NCBI RefSeq assembly: GCF_040050925.1
Contig: NZ_CP157390.1
Location: 4,009,718-4,073,717, forward strand
Reading direction: 5' to 3'
DNA length: 64,000 nt
Source: Leifsonia sp. NPDC080035
GTDB taxonomy: Bacteria; Actinomycetota; Actinomycetes; Actinomycetales; Microbacteriaceae
Shown: in pieces, positions 20,382 through 31,426 of the stretch
How the letters are laid out: each line of letters starts with the position of its first letter
Position numbering within the stretch: position 1 is the stretch's first letter
Position numbers and translations under genes: made by a program
The notes under the pieces: generated by a model
Told to the model about the DNA's origin: nothing
The model's input: only the letters and a program-made list of their open reading frames with translations
The model's database searches: none

Positions 20382-21563
20382 ATGCCCCGACTCCACCCGC
20401 TCGGCACCATCGCCGTCTCGCTGGCAGGCACGGCCGCCGTCGCCCTCGCCCTGACCGGCTGCGTACCGAACAAGGCCACCGCCGAGGCCGAGGCCATCGC
20501 GGTGACGCTCACCGACTCGTCCTGCACGGTCGCCACCGCCACCGCCCCGGCCGGCCCGATCACGTTCCAGGTGACCAACACGGGATCCGATGTCAACGAG
20601 TTCGAGGTGCTCGCCTCCGACAAGCTGCGCATCGCGGGCGAGAAGGAGAACATCGGCCCCGGCACCACGGTCAACTACGTGGTGCAGCTGACCGAGGGCG
20701 ACTACTTCACCGCGTGCAAGAAGGGGATGGTCGGCAACCCGAGCTCACTAAAGGCGTTCACCGTCAGCAAGGGCTCCGCCGACACCAAGACCGCGAGCGA
20801 GAGCAAGCAGGTCGACCAGGCGGTGACCAACTACACGAGCTACGTGAAGGACCAGACCGGTCAGCTCCTGACCGCGACGAAGACCTTCGCGGCCGCCTAC
20901 GCGTCCGGCGACGACGCCGCCGCGAAGACGCAGTATCCCGCCGCCCGCGCGTTCTACGAGCGCATCGAGCCGACCGCCGAGCAGTTCGGGGACATCGACC
21001 CCGCCCTCGACCTGCGCGAGGCGGACCTCGAGCAGGGGCAGGACTGGACCGGCTGGCACCGCATCGAGAAGGACCTGTGGGCACCCGCGGGCTACACGCC
21101 GTCCGACGCGGCGACCCGGAAGCAGCTCGGCGACCGGCTCGTCGCCGACACCCAGAAGCTCTACGACCTCGTCTACGCCAAGGACTTCACGCTCACCCTC
21201 GACCAGATCTCCAACGGCGCGAGCGGCCTGATGGAGGAGGTCTCGCGCAGCAAGATCAGCGGCGAGGAGGAGATCTTCTCGCACACCGACCTGTGGGACT
21301 TCAAGGCCAACGTCGAGGGCGCGGAGGTCGCCTATGGGAACGTCCGCGACATCCTGCTGCAGAAGGGCAGCACGGGGAAGTCGGCCGCGAAGACGCTGGA
21401 CACCGAGTTCACGACCATCGACGGGCTGCTCGCCAAGTACACCTCCGGCAGCGGCTACGTGAGCTACACCGAGCTGACGACCGCCCAGGTCAAGGAGCTG
21501 TCCGACGCGGTGAACGCGGTCAGCGAGCCGCTGAGTCGGCTGACCTCGATCCTGGTCAAGTAG
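20382..21563 (+). CDS. efeO: Iron uptake lipoprotein EfeO (cupredoxin-like + M75 imelysin domain)
   Basis: 393 residues. The signal peptide ends in a lipobox (LALTGC, Cys27). Residues about 38-130 form the cupredoxin-like domain, and the rest is the M75/imelysin domain with the metal motif His226-x-x-Glu229 (WHRIEKDLW). EfeO binds iron outside the membrane and hands it to EfeU. The gene lies 66 bp after efeU and 4 bp before efeB. The Shine-Dalgarno of the ATG at 20382 is weak. Confidence 0.93.
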   Translation: MPRLHPLGTIAVSLAGTAAVALALTGCVPNKATAEAEAIAVTLTDSSCTVATATAPAGPITFQVTNTGSDVNEFEVLASDKLRIAGEKENIGPGTTVNYVVQLTEGDYFTACKKGMVGNPSSLKAFTVSKGSADTKTASESKQVDQAVTNYTSYVKDQTGQLLTATKTFAAAYASGDDAAAKTQYPAARAFYERIEPTAEQFGDIDPALDLREADLEQGQDWTGWHRIEKDLWAPAGYTPSDAATRKQLGDRLVADTQKLYDLVYAKDFTLTLDQISNGASGLMEEVSRSKISGEEEIFSHTDLWDFKANVEGAEVAYGNVRDILLQKGSTGKSAAKTLDTEFTTIDGLLAKYTSGSGYVSYTELTTAQVKELSDAVNAVSEPLSRLTSILVK

Positions 21564-21567
21564 GCCG

Positions 21568-22905
21568 GTGACCGAGAGCAACGACACCGAGCGCCCGGAG
21601 GCCGCCGAGAACGGCGGTCCCACCGGGCGCTCCGGCGCACCCAGCAGTGGCCTCTCCCGGCGCGGGATGCTCGGGCTGGCAGGGGCCGCGGTCGGCGCGG
21701 GCGTCGTCGGGTTCGGAGCCGGCGTCGCCGTCGACCGGGCGGTCGTCGGCGGCACCGCGGGCTCCGCGACGACGTACCCGTTCTACGGCGACCACCAGGC
21801 CGGCATCACGACTCCCGTGCAGGACCGGCTGCACTTCGCCGCCTTCGACGTCGCCGCCGGGCTCGACCGCGATGGCCTCATCGAGTTGCTGCAGGACTGG
21901 ACGACTGCCGCCGCCCGGATGACGCAGGGCCGGCCGGCCGGGAAGTACGGCCCGGCGTCCGGCCCGTCCGACGCGCCCCCCGACGACACCGGCGAGGCGC
22001 TCGACCTCCCGCCGGGCGGCCTGACGCTCACCTTCGGCTTCGGGCCCTCGCTGTTCGTGGATGCGAGCGGCGCCGACCGGTTCGGGATCGCGTCCCGCCG
22101 CCCCGCCGCCCTCGTCGACCTCCCCCATTTCCCCGGCGACGCCCTGCTGGACGCGCTCACCGGCGGCGACCTCTGCGTGCAGGCCTGCAGCGAGGACCCG
22201 CAGGTGGCCGTGCACGCCATCCGCAACCTCTCCCGCATCGCGTTCGGCCGTGCGGCCATCCGCTGGTCGCAGCTCGGCTTCGGCCGCACCTCCTCCACCT
22301 CGCGCAGCCAGGCGACCCCGCGCAACCTGTTCGGCTTCAAGGACGGCACGGCCAACATCAAGTCGGAGGACGAGGGCGTTGTCCGCGACCAGGTCTGGGC
22401 GTCCGCCGGCGACGGCGCGGAGTGGATGACCGGCGGCTCGTACCTCGTCGCGCGCAAGATCCGCATGGTCATCGAGACCTGGGACCGGCAGCAGCTCGGC
22501 GAGCAGGAGCGGATCGTCGGCCGCGACAAGGGCGAGGGCGCCCCGCTCTCCGGCGGCACCGAGTTCACGGAGCCGAACTTCCTGGCGCTGGCGAGGACCG
22601 GCGGCACGAAGATCGACCCGGACTCGCACGTGCGGCTCGCGCATCCCACGATGAACGACGGCGCCCAGCTGCTGCGCCGCGGCTACAACTTCGTCGACGG
22701 CAACGACGAGCTCGGCCGCCTGAACGCCGGCCTGTTCTTCATCGCCTTCCAGCGCGACCCGCGGAAGCAGTTCATCCCCATCCAGAACCGGCTCGCCAAG
22801 AACGACCTGATGAACGAGTACCTCAAGCACGTCGGCTCGGCGATCTTCGCTGTGCCGCCTGGCGCCCGCGAGGGGTCCTTCGTGGGCGCGGGACTGTTCA
22901 GCTAG
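21568..22905 (+). CDS. efeB: Deferrochelatase/peroxidase EfeB (DyP family, Tat-exported)
   Basis: 445 residues. A twin-arginine signal is present at Arg31-Arg32 (SRRGMLGLAGA) with a following hydrophobic stretch. The DyP signature GxxDG is GFKDG at residues 256-260, Asp259 being the distal acid, and the proximal haem His is expected in the following beta/alpha region (RLAHPTMNDG is a candidate). Exported folded, it oxidises or deferrates haem and may convert Fe(II) to Fe(III) for EfeO/EfeU. The start is GTG 21568, 4 bp after efeO. Its last 8 bp overlap the convergent lipoprotein gene. Confidence 0.93.
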   Translation: MTESNDTERPEAAENGGPTGRSGAPSSGLSRRGMLGLAGAAVGAGVVGFGAGVAVDRAVVGGTAGSATTYPFYGDHQAGITTPVQDRLHFAAFDVAAGLDRDGLIELLQDWTTAAARMTQGRPAGKYGPASGPSDAPPDDTGEALDLPPGGLTLTFGFGPSLFVDASGADRFGIASRRPAALVDLPHFPGDALLDALTGGDLCVQACSEDPQVAVHAIRNLSRIAFGRAAIRWSQLGFGRTSSTSRSQATPRNLFGFKDGTANIKSEDEGVVRDQVWASAGDGAEWMTGGSYLVARKIRMVIETWDRQQLGEQERIVGRDKGEGAPLSGGTEFTEPNFLALARTGGTKIDPDSHVRLAHPTMNDGAQLLRRGYNFVDGNDELGRLNAGLFFIAFQRDPRKQFIPIQNRLAKNDLMNEYLKHVGSAIFAVPPGAREGSFVGAGLFS

Positions 22906-23374
22906 CCGGGGTCGGGGTGGGCGTCGGCGTCGGGACGGCCGCCTTCGAGACCGAGTAGTTGGCGACCCAGCCGTTGCTTCCGGCGTCGGTCACCACCACG
23001 AGGACACCGTAGCGGTCGTCCGCGAAGGCGCCGGTCCCTCCGCCGTCGGGCGCCGTGCTGCCGAACCGGCCGGCGAAGCCGGCGCCGGCGAGCTGCTCGG
23101 CGATCCGCTTGTACGCGTCGGCGGCCGGGACCTTCACGGTGACGTTCCAGACCTTCCCGTCACCGGAGCCGACGGACGCGCCGAAGACGACCCTGCCACC
23201 GTAGAGGGGCACCGTCGAGGGGAAGCCGGCGGGGACCGTGTCGCCGCCGAGGTCGACGTTGCCGCCGCTCACATCCTTGACCAGGGTCTGGACGCTGCAC
23301 CCCGCGAGCGCGGCCGTCCCGCCGAGCGCCAGCGCGCCCGCCAGCAGCACCGCTGACCACCGCGACCGTCTCAT
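22898..23374 (-). CDS. Small lipoprotein of unknown function
   Basis: 158 residues. The signal peptide has a lipobox (AALAGC, Cys26), so the protein should be anchored on the outer face of the membrane. The mature part has a 'phase-like' pattern of short strands (VPLYGGRVVFGASV, WNVTVKVPAADAYKRIAEQL) and ends in a Thr-Pro repeat (PTPTPTPTP). No known domain is recognised with confidence. The ATG is at 23374. The 3' end overlaps the convergent efeB gene by 8 bp. A long perfect palindrome lies directly upstream, between this gene and typA. Confidence 0.75.
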   Translation of the reverse strand: MRRSRWSAVLLAGALALGGTAALAGCSVQTLVKDVSGGNVDLGGDTVPAGFPSTVPLYGGRVVFGASVGSGDGKVWNVTVKVPAADAYKRIAEQLAGAGFAGRFGSTAPDGGGTGAFADDRYGVLVVVTDAGSNGWVANYSVSKAAVPTPTPTPTPAS

Positions 23375-23386
23375 ACCTCGATTATC

Positions 23387-23455
23387 GGCCGCCGAGCACA
23401 GGAAGAACGCTCCGGATCCCGCGGATTCGGAGCGTTCTTCCTGTGCTCGGCGGCC
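23387..23455. terminator. 28-bp perfect inverted repeat between typA and the lipoprotein gene
   Basis: The 28-bp arms at 23387-23414 and 23428-23455 are exact reverse complements around a 13-nt loop that itself can pair further (GATCC/GGATT). It lies 31 bp past the typA stop on the same strand, consistent with a very strong terminator. It ends only 13 bp before the lipoprotein start codon, so a lipoprotein promoter within or downstream of it is hard to place. The outer part (GCCGAGCACAG/CTGTGCTCGGCGG) resembles the palindromes at 7500 and 34302. Confidence 0.7.
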
Positions 23456-23485
23456 TGTGGCCCGAGTGGACCGAGTGGTCGCGGG

Positions 23486-25402
<1,917 letters not shown>

Positions 25403-25517
25403 GCGTGAAGGCTCGACTCTCGTCAGGAGGTTTTCGGGGAACGGTCCATTCTATCCCAGCGAGAGGGCAGCCTCGTTCGCGGCAGCCGAATGCCCAGCTC
25501 ATCTCAAACAATGTCCG

Positions 25518-25922
25518 ATGTTTTTAAAACGTATGCCATATGTCAGTGGCGTGCAAAGCAACATCATCCCGGCCGTGGCCGCGGCGTTCTGTGCAATGGC
25601 GTCGCTGGCCGTCTCGGCCGGGAGCGTCGACACGGCCCGCCCCGCACGCCCAGCCGCGGCCCCAGCGGCCGCCGACAGCGAGAGTCGGACGCTGGGCTGC
25701 GGGGCGGGTGTCGTCGAGGTCGCCTGGAGCAGCGAGTCCCCCGTCGGTCTCGTCGTCCGCGAGGGAAACACGGTGGAGGCATTCGGCTTTGACGTACGTC
25801 CCGCTGAGTCCGGATCGCACGCCTACACGAGCGGGCGGCACACGCTCACGTGGTCATTCGTCGATGATGACGGGCGTCCGGCCGAGCCCGAGTACCACGC
25901 GATCTGCGTGGCCTACTTCTGA
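25518..25922 (+). CDS. Small secreted protein of unknown function
   Basis: 134 residues from ATG 25518 (in-frame alternatives ATG 25533 and GTG 25551). A basic N terminus and hydrophobic core (IIPAVAAAFCAMASLAVSAGS) form a probable signal peptide, followed by an Ala/Pro-rich linker. The mature part has two cysteines (LGCGAG and AICVAYF) that could form a disulfide. Third codon positions are GC-rich across the frame, which supports coding, but I see no good ribosome binding site, and the 5' part lies in an unusually AT-rich stretch (25495-25560). No domain recognised. It stands between typA and the ABC importer. Confidence 0.5.
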   Translation: MFLKRMPYVSGVQSNIIPAVAAAFCAMASLAVSAGSVDTARPARPAAAPAAADSESRTLGCGAGVVEVAWSSESPVGLVVREGNTVEAFGFDVRPAESGSHAYTSGRHTLTWSFVDDDGRPAEPEYHAICVAYF

Positions 25923-26055
25923 CCGTCTCCGGGGCCGGCGGCAACAACTCCGGAGAACAGTTCGTCCAACCGCTGAAATCCTCCGTTCCAACGGTCTTCC
26001 GACCGCCGCGTACCCGAATCTCCGGCGTTGACCGCCATGAGCGCGCCGGAGACGC

Positions 26056-26091
26056 CGCAGGCGGCGCGGCCCGAGGGCCACGCCGCCTGCG
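26056..26091. terminator. Inverted repeat after the ABC importer operon
   Basis: CGCAGGCGGCG at 26056-26066 and CGCCGCCTGCG at 26081-26091 pair perfectly over 11 bp with a 14-nt loop. It lies 18 bp beyond the stop codon of the dual ATPase gene (minus strand) and is probably its terminator. No T-run is present. Confidence 0.55.
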
Positions 26092-26108
26092 TGCGATGCT
26101 TTCGAGGA

Positions 26109-27965
26109 CTACAGCCCCTGGGCCACCGGGGGCTCCGGCTCCTGCGGCAGCCCCTCGTTGACCGGGACCACCTCGTCCGAGCCCGCGGCCAGCAGCTCCA
26201 GGCGCAGGGCACGGCGGGCGCGCTGCTGGTCGGGGTCCGGCAGCGGCACGGCCGCGAGCAGGCGCTGCGTGTACGCCTCCTTCGGGTAGCGCAGGATCTC
26301 GTCGCGCGTTCCCACCTCGACCAGGTTGCCGTGGTGCATCACCGCGATGCGGTCGGCGAGCACGTCGATGACGGCCAGGTCGTGGGTGATGAACAGGCAG
26401 GCGAACTGCATCTCCCTCTGCAGCTGCTGCATCAGTTCCAGCACGCGAGCCTGCACCGACACGTCCAGCGCGCTGGTCGGCTCGTCGGCGATGAGCACCT
26501 GCGGCTTCAGCGAGAGCGCGCGGGCGATGCCGACGCGCTGCTTCTGGCCGCCGGAGAGCTCGTGCGGGAAACGGCTGCGGTATGCGCGCGGCAGCTCGAC
26601 GCTGTCGAGGAGCCGGTCCACCTCCTTCGCCAGGTCCGCGCCCTTGAGGCCCTTCGCCAGGCGCAGCGGCTCACCGATGGAGTCGGCGATCTGCAGTCGG
26701 GGGTTCAGCGACGACGACGGGTCCTGGAAGACGATGCCGACGTTGCGGTGCAGCTTGCGGATGTCGTCCCGGCCCGCGTTGCTGATGTCCTGGCCGGCGA
26801 CGACGAGCTTGCCCGAGTGGATGGGCAGCAGGCCGATCGCGGCGCGGCCGAGCGTGGTCTTGCCCGAGCCGGACTCGCCCACCAGGCCGACGACCTCTCC
26901 CTCGTGGATGGTGAGGTCGATGTCCGTCGCGGCGCGGAACGCCGGCACCCGGCCGTGCTTCGGGTACTCGATGGCGACCTTCTGGAAGTCGACGACGACC
27001 TTCCGCTTGTCCATCTCCGCCTTCTCGTGCTCGGCGGCGGCGATGCGCTCGTTGGCCCGGATGCGCTCGATGTACTCGGCGTCCGGGTGCTCCGTGCCCG
27101 CGGCGAGGGCGGCGGTCGTGTCGATCTCCTCGTCCTCGCGCTGGCCGAGGTGCGGAACGGCCTCGAGCAGGGCGATCGTGTACGGGTGCTGCGGAGCGGC
27201 GAACACCTCGGCCACCGTCCCGGCCTCCACGATGTCGCCCTTGCGCATGACCACGATGTTGTCCGCCAGGTCGGCGACGACGCCCATGTCGTGCGTGATC
27301 AGCAGGATGGCGCTGTCCAGCCGGTCGCGGAGGCTGCGGATCAGCTCCAGGATCTCGGCCTGCACCGTCACGTCGAGCGCCGTTGTCGGCTCGTCCGCGA
27401 TGAGCAGCTTCGGGTCGCACGAGATCGACTGCGCGATCATGGCGCGCTGACGCTGGCCGCCGGAGAGCTGGTGCGGGTACGAGTTGAAGGCCTTCACCGG
27501 GTCCGGCAGCTCGACCATGTCGAGCAGCTCGAGGGCGCGCTCCTTCGCTTCGTGCGGCGACATCCCGAAGTGGATGCGCAGCGTCTCGATGATCTGGAAG
27601 CCGACCGTGTACACGGGGTTGAGCGCGGTCATCGGCTCCTGGAAGATCACCGACACCTGCCGGCCGCGGACGCGACGCATCTGCTGAGGCGTCAGGCCGG
27701 TGAGCTCGCGGCCCTCCAGCTTGATGGAGCCCTGCACGCGGGAGTTCTCGGGCAGGAGGTCGAGGATCGCCATCGAGCTCGCGCTCTTGCCCGAGCCGGA
27801 CTCGCCGACGATCGCCAGCACCTCGCCGGCCTTGATCTCGTAGTTCAGCTTCTTGGCCGCCGGGATCCAGACGTTGTCCACGCCGAAGTCGACGGAGAGG
27901 TCCTTGACCTGCAGCACGGGCGCGTCGGTGACGACGCCCGCCTGACCGGTGGTGGTCTCGGTCAT
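26109..27965 (-). CDS. Peptide-type ABC importer ATPase, two fused nucleotide-binding domains (DppD-DppF-like)
   Basis: 618 residues with two complete ATPase domains. Domain 1 (about 15-265): Walker A GESGSGKSAS, signature LSGGQRQRAMIA, Walker B LLIADEPTTALD. Domain 2 (about 325-595): Walker A GESGSGKTTLG, signature LSGGQKQRVGIA, Walker B VLIADEPTSALD, plus the oligopeptide-type C-terminal extension. It energises uptake by the adjacent permeases and substrate-binding lipoprotein. The start is ATG 27965, preceded by a weak ribosome binding region. It is separated from the permease genes by a gene on the opposite strand, so it must have its own promoter or be read through it. Confidence 0.93.
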   Translation of the reverse strand: MTETTTGQAGVVTDAPVLQVKDLSVDFGVDNVWIPAAKKLNYEIKAGEVLAIVGESGSGKSASSMAILDLLPENSRVQGSIKLEGRELTGLTPQQMRRVRGRQVSVIFQEPMTALNPVYTVGFQIIETLRIHFGMSPHEAKERALELLDMVELPDPVKAFNSYPHQLSGGQRQRAMIAQSISCDPKLLIADEPTTALDVTVQAEILELIRSLRDRLDSAILLITHDMGVVADLADNIVVMRKGDIVEAGTVAEVFAAPQHPYTIALLEAVPHLGQREDEEIDTTAALAAGTEHPDAEYIERIRANERIAAAEHEKAEMDKRKVVVDFQKVAIEYPKHGRVPAFRAATDIDLTIHEGEVVGLVGESGSGKTTLGRAAIGLLPIHSGKLVVAGQDISNAGRDDIRKLHRNVGIVFQDPSSSLNPRLQIADSIGEPLRLAKGLKGADLAKEVDRLLDSVELPRAYRSRFPHELSGGQKQRVGIARALSLKPQVLIADEPTSALDVSVQARVLELMQQLQREMQFACLFITHDLAVIDVLADRIAVMHHGNLVEVGTRDEILRYPKEAYTQRLLAAVPLPDPDQQRARRALRLELLAAGSDEVVPVNEGLPQEPEPPVAQGL

Positions 27966-28015
27966 GATTCGTGGTTCCTTTCGGGGGCGATCGGGAGGGA
28001 TGAGAGCATGGACCC

Positions 28016-28642
28016 ATGCCCTACGTCTCCCCCGCCGAGCGCGAGATTTTCGTGTCCCGGTTCAACCGGGTCCTTGCCGTCCTGATCTGGGCGGCCGCCG
28101 CCGCCCTGTCGATCGGACTGCTGGTCAGTGTGCACGACGCCAGGGTGCTGTACATCGTGCCGTGCGGCCTGTTCGCCCTGCTGGGCTGGGCCATGCTCTG
28201 GCGACCGAAGCTCACCGTCGGAGACGAGGGCATCGAGGTGGTGAACGTGTCGCGCACCGTCCGCATCCCGTGGCAGGCGCTCATCCACGTGGACACGAAG
28301 TACGCGCTCACGCTGTACACGCCCGGCCACAGGTTCCCGGTCTGGTCCGCTCCGGCGCCCGGCACCGCGAGCACCCTGCGCGCCACCCGCCGCGAGACGA
28401 AGGGCGCGGTCGGCCGGCCGCGCGTCGAGGACAGCGTGCGCCGTCCCGGCGACCTGCTGTCGACCGAGTCCGGCACGGCGGCCGAGATCGTGCGCCGCCG
28501 CTGGCTCGGCCAGCAGGAGAGCGGAGCGATCGAGACCGGCCTGGCCGACGAGACGCCCGTGGCGATCCGCTGGCATGTGCTGACCCTGGTCGCCCTGGTG
28601 CTGCTGGCGGCCGGCACGGTCGCCGCGCTGCTCCTGTCCTGA
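28016..28642 (+). CDS. PH domain-containing membrane protein
   Basis: 208 residues. Two N-terminal transmembrane helices (VLAVLIWAAAAALSIGLLV and VLYIVPCGLFALLGWAML) are followed by a bacterial PH-like domain (LTVGDEGIEVVNVSRTVRIPWQALIHVDT...). A variable linker and one C-terminal helix (WHVLTLVALVLLAAGTVAALLL) complete it. The LTVGDEGIEV...IPW pattern is typical of actinobacterial PH-domain proteins; function unknown. It is encoded opposite to the importer genes on both sides and splits that operon, with only about 50 bp on each flank. Confidence 0.75.
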   Translation: MPYVSPAEREIFVSRFNRVLAVLIWAAAAALSIGLLVSVHDARVLYIVPCGLFALLGWAMLWRPKLTVGDEGIEVVNVSRTVRIPWQALIHVDTKYALTLYTPGHRFPVWSAPAPGTASTLRATRRETKGAVGRPRVEDSVRRPGDLLSTESGTAAEIVRRRWLGQQESGAIETGLADETPVAIRWHVLTLVALVLLAAGTVAALLLS

Positions 28643-28686
28643 GCCGAGGCCCGGGACCTGGAGCTGCGCGACGCCGTGGCCGGTGG

Positions 28687-29699
28687 TCACAGCACGTCCT
28701 CCGCGATGGCCACGCCGGTGCGGGCTCCGCCGTCTCCGCCCTCGCCCTCCTCCGGCTCCTGCTCGCGCATCTTGCGGAGGTTGAACCGGCGGTGGCGCGG
28801 GTCGAACGCGTCACGCAGACCGTCGCCGACGAAGTTCACCAGCAGCGCGAGCGTCACGATGAACGCACCGGGCCACCAGAACAGCCACGGCCGGGTCTGG
28901 AAGGCGGACTGGTTCGAGCTGATCAGCAGGCCGAGCGACACATCCGGCGGCTGGATGCCGTAGCCGAGGTAGGACAGCGCCGTCTCGAGCAGGATGGCCG
29001 AAGCCATGATCAGCGTCGAGGCGACGATGACGACGCCGATGGCGTTCGGCAGGATGTGCTTGAAGATGATCCGCATGTCCGACGCGCCGGCGACACGGGC
29101 CGCCTCCACGAACTCCCGCTCGCGGAGCGAGAGGAACTCGCCGCGCACCAGACGGGCGATGCCCATCCAGGAGAAGAAGCCGAGCATCAGGGCTAGGAAG
29201 AACGCGCCCAGTCCGCCGAACATGTGGCCGACGACGGAGCCGATGACCAGCGCGGGGATGACGATGAACACGTCGGTGATGCGCATCAGGATCGCGTCGA
29301 CGATGCCGCGGAAGTACCCGGCGATCGCGCCGACGACCACGCCGACGACGCTCGCGATCAGGCCGAGCACCACCATCACGAGAATCGAGTTCTGGACGCC
29401 GCGCATCGTGAGCGCGAAGTAGTCCTTGCCGATGCGGTCCTGGCCGAACGGGTGCTCCCAGGTGGGTGTGCCCTGCGCGACCTGGTCGTTCAGCTCCTTG
29501 TAGTCGTACTTCCACCAGCCGTGGATCGGACCGATGCCGATCGCGGTGATCGAGAAGACGAGGATGACGATGAACAGGATCGCGGAGGCGACCGCGATCC
29601 TGTTCGAGAGGAAGCGCTTCCAGATCAGCTTCCCCTGGCTGACGGGCGGGGAGCTCGGCTCCTGCAGCTCGTCGGCGATCATGGGTTCGGTGGTCGACA

Positions 29700-29700
<1 letters not shown>
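28687..29700 (-). CDS. Peptide-type ABC importer permease, OppC/DppC-like
   Basis: 337 residues. An N-terminal OppC segment and first helix (RIAVASAILFIVILVFSITA region), a periplasmic loop with HPFGQDRIGKDYFA, then the permease core with the EAA-type loop EAARVAGASDMRIIFKHILP and further helices. The C-terminal end is rich in acidic and Gly residues. It forms the channel with the OppB-like protein. The start ATG 29700 overlaps the TGA of the upstream permease gene by one base, so translation is coupled. Confidence 0.92.
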
Positions 29701-31232
<1,532 letters not shown>

Positions 31233-31381
31233 AGGTTCAAAACCTTCACTGACAGGGCGCGCCTTGACGGGTGTGCGACGAGCATGGGGCTCGCCAGGCG
31301 CGATTCGAGGGGGCGGGACGGGTCACGACCGCCGACTACATGATAACGGGGCGCCAGCACGAAGCCGACGCCCCGCCGCAG

Positions 31382-31412
31382 GAGAGTGCCCGGGGTTCAC
31401 CCGGGCACTCTC
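31382..31412 (-). terminator. Strong hairpin between the binding-protein gene and the permease genes
   Basis: A 13-bp perfect inverted repeat (GAGAGTGCCCGGG / CCCGGGCACTCTC) has a 5-nt loop, 15 bp after the stop of the solute-binding gene on the minus strand. Such attenuating hairpins commonly keep the binding protein transcript more abundant than the permease part. That role is inferred. Confidence 0.75.
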
Positions 31413-31426
31413 ACTGTTGGAGCTGG

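Noticed and set aside
25499..25841. Minus-strand frames opposite the small secreted protein gene.
   Set aside because: They lack a Shine-Dalgarno and a coherent signal or domain; the plus-strand frame has a signal peptide and GC-rich third positions.
26028..28085. A 685-codon open frame on the plus strand opposite the dual ATPase gene.
   Set aside because: It is the antisense shadow of a well-supported two-domain ATPase with all Walker motifs; the predicted product is a low-complexity Arg/Asp/Val sequence without domains.
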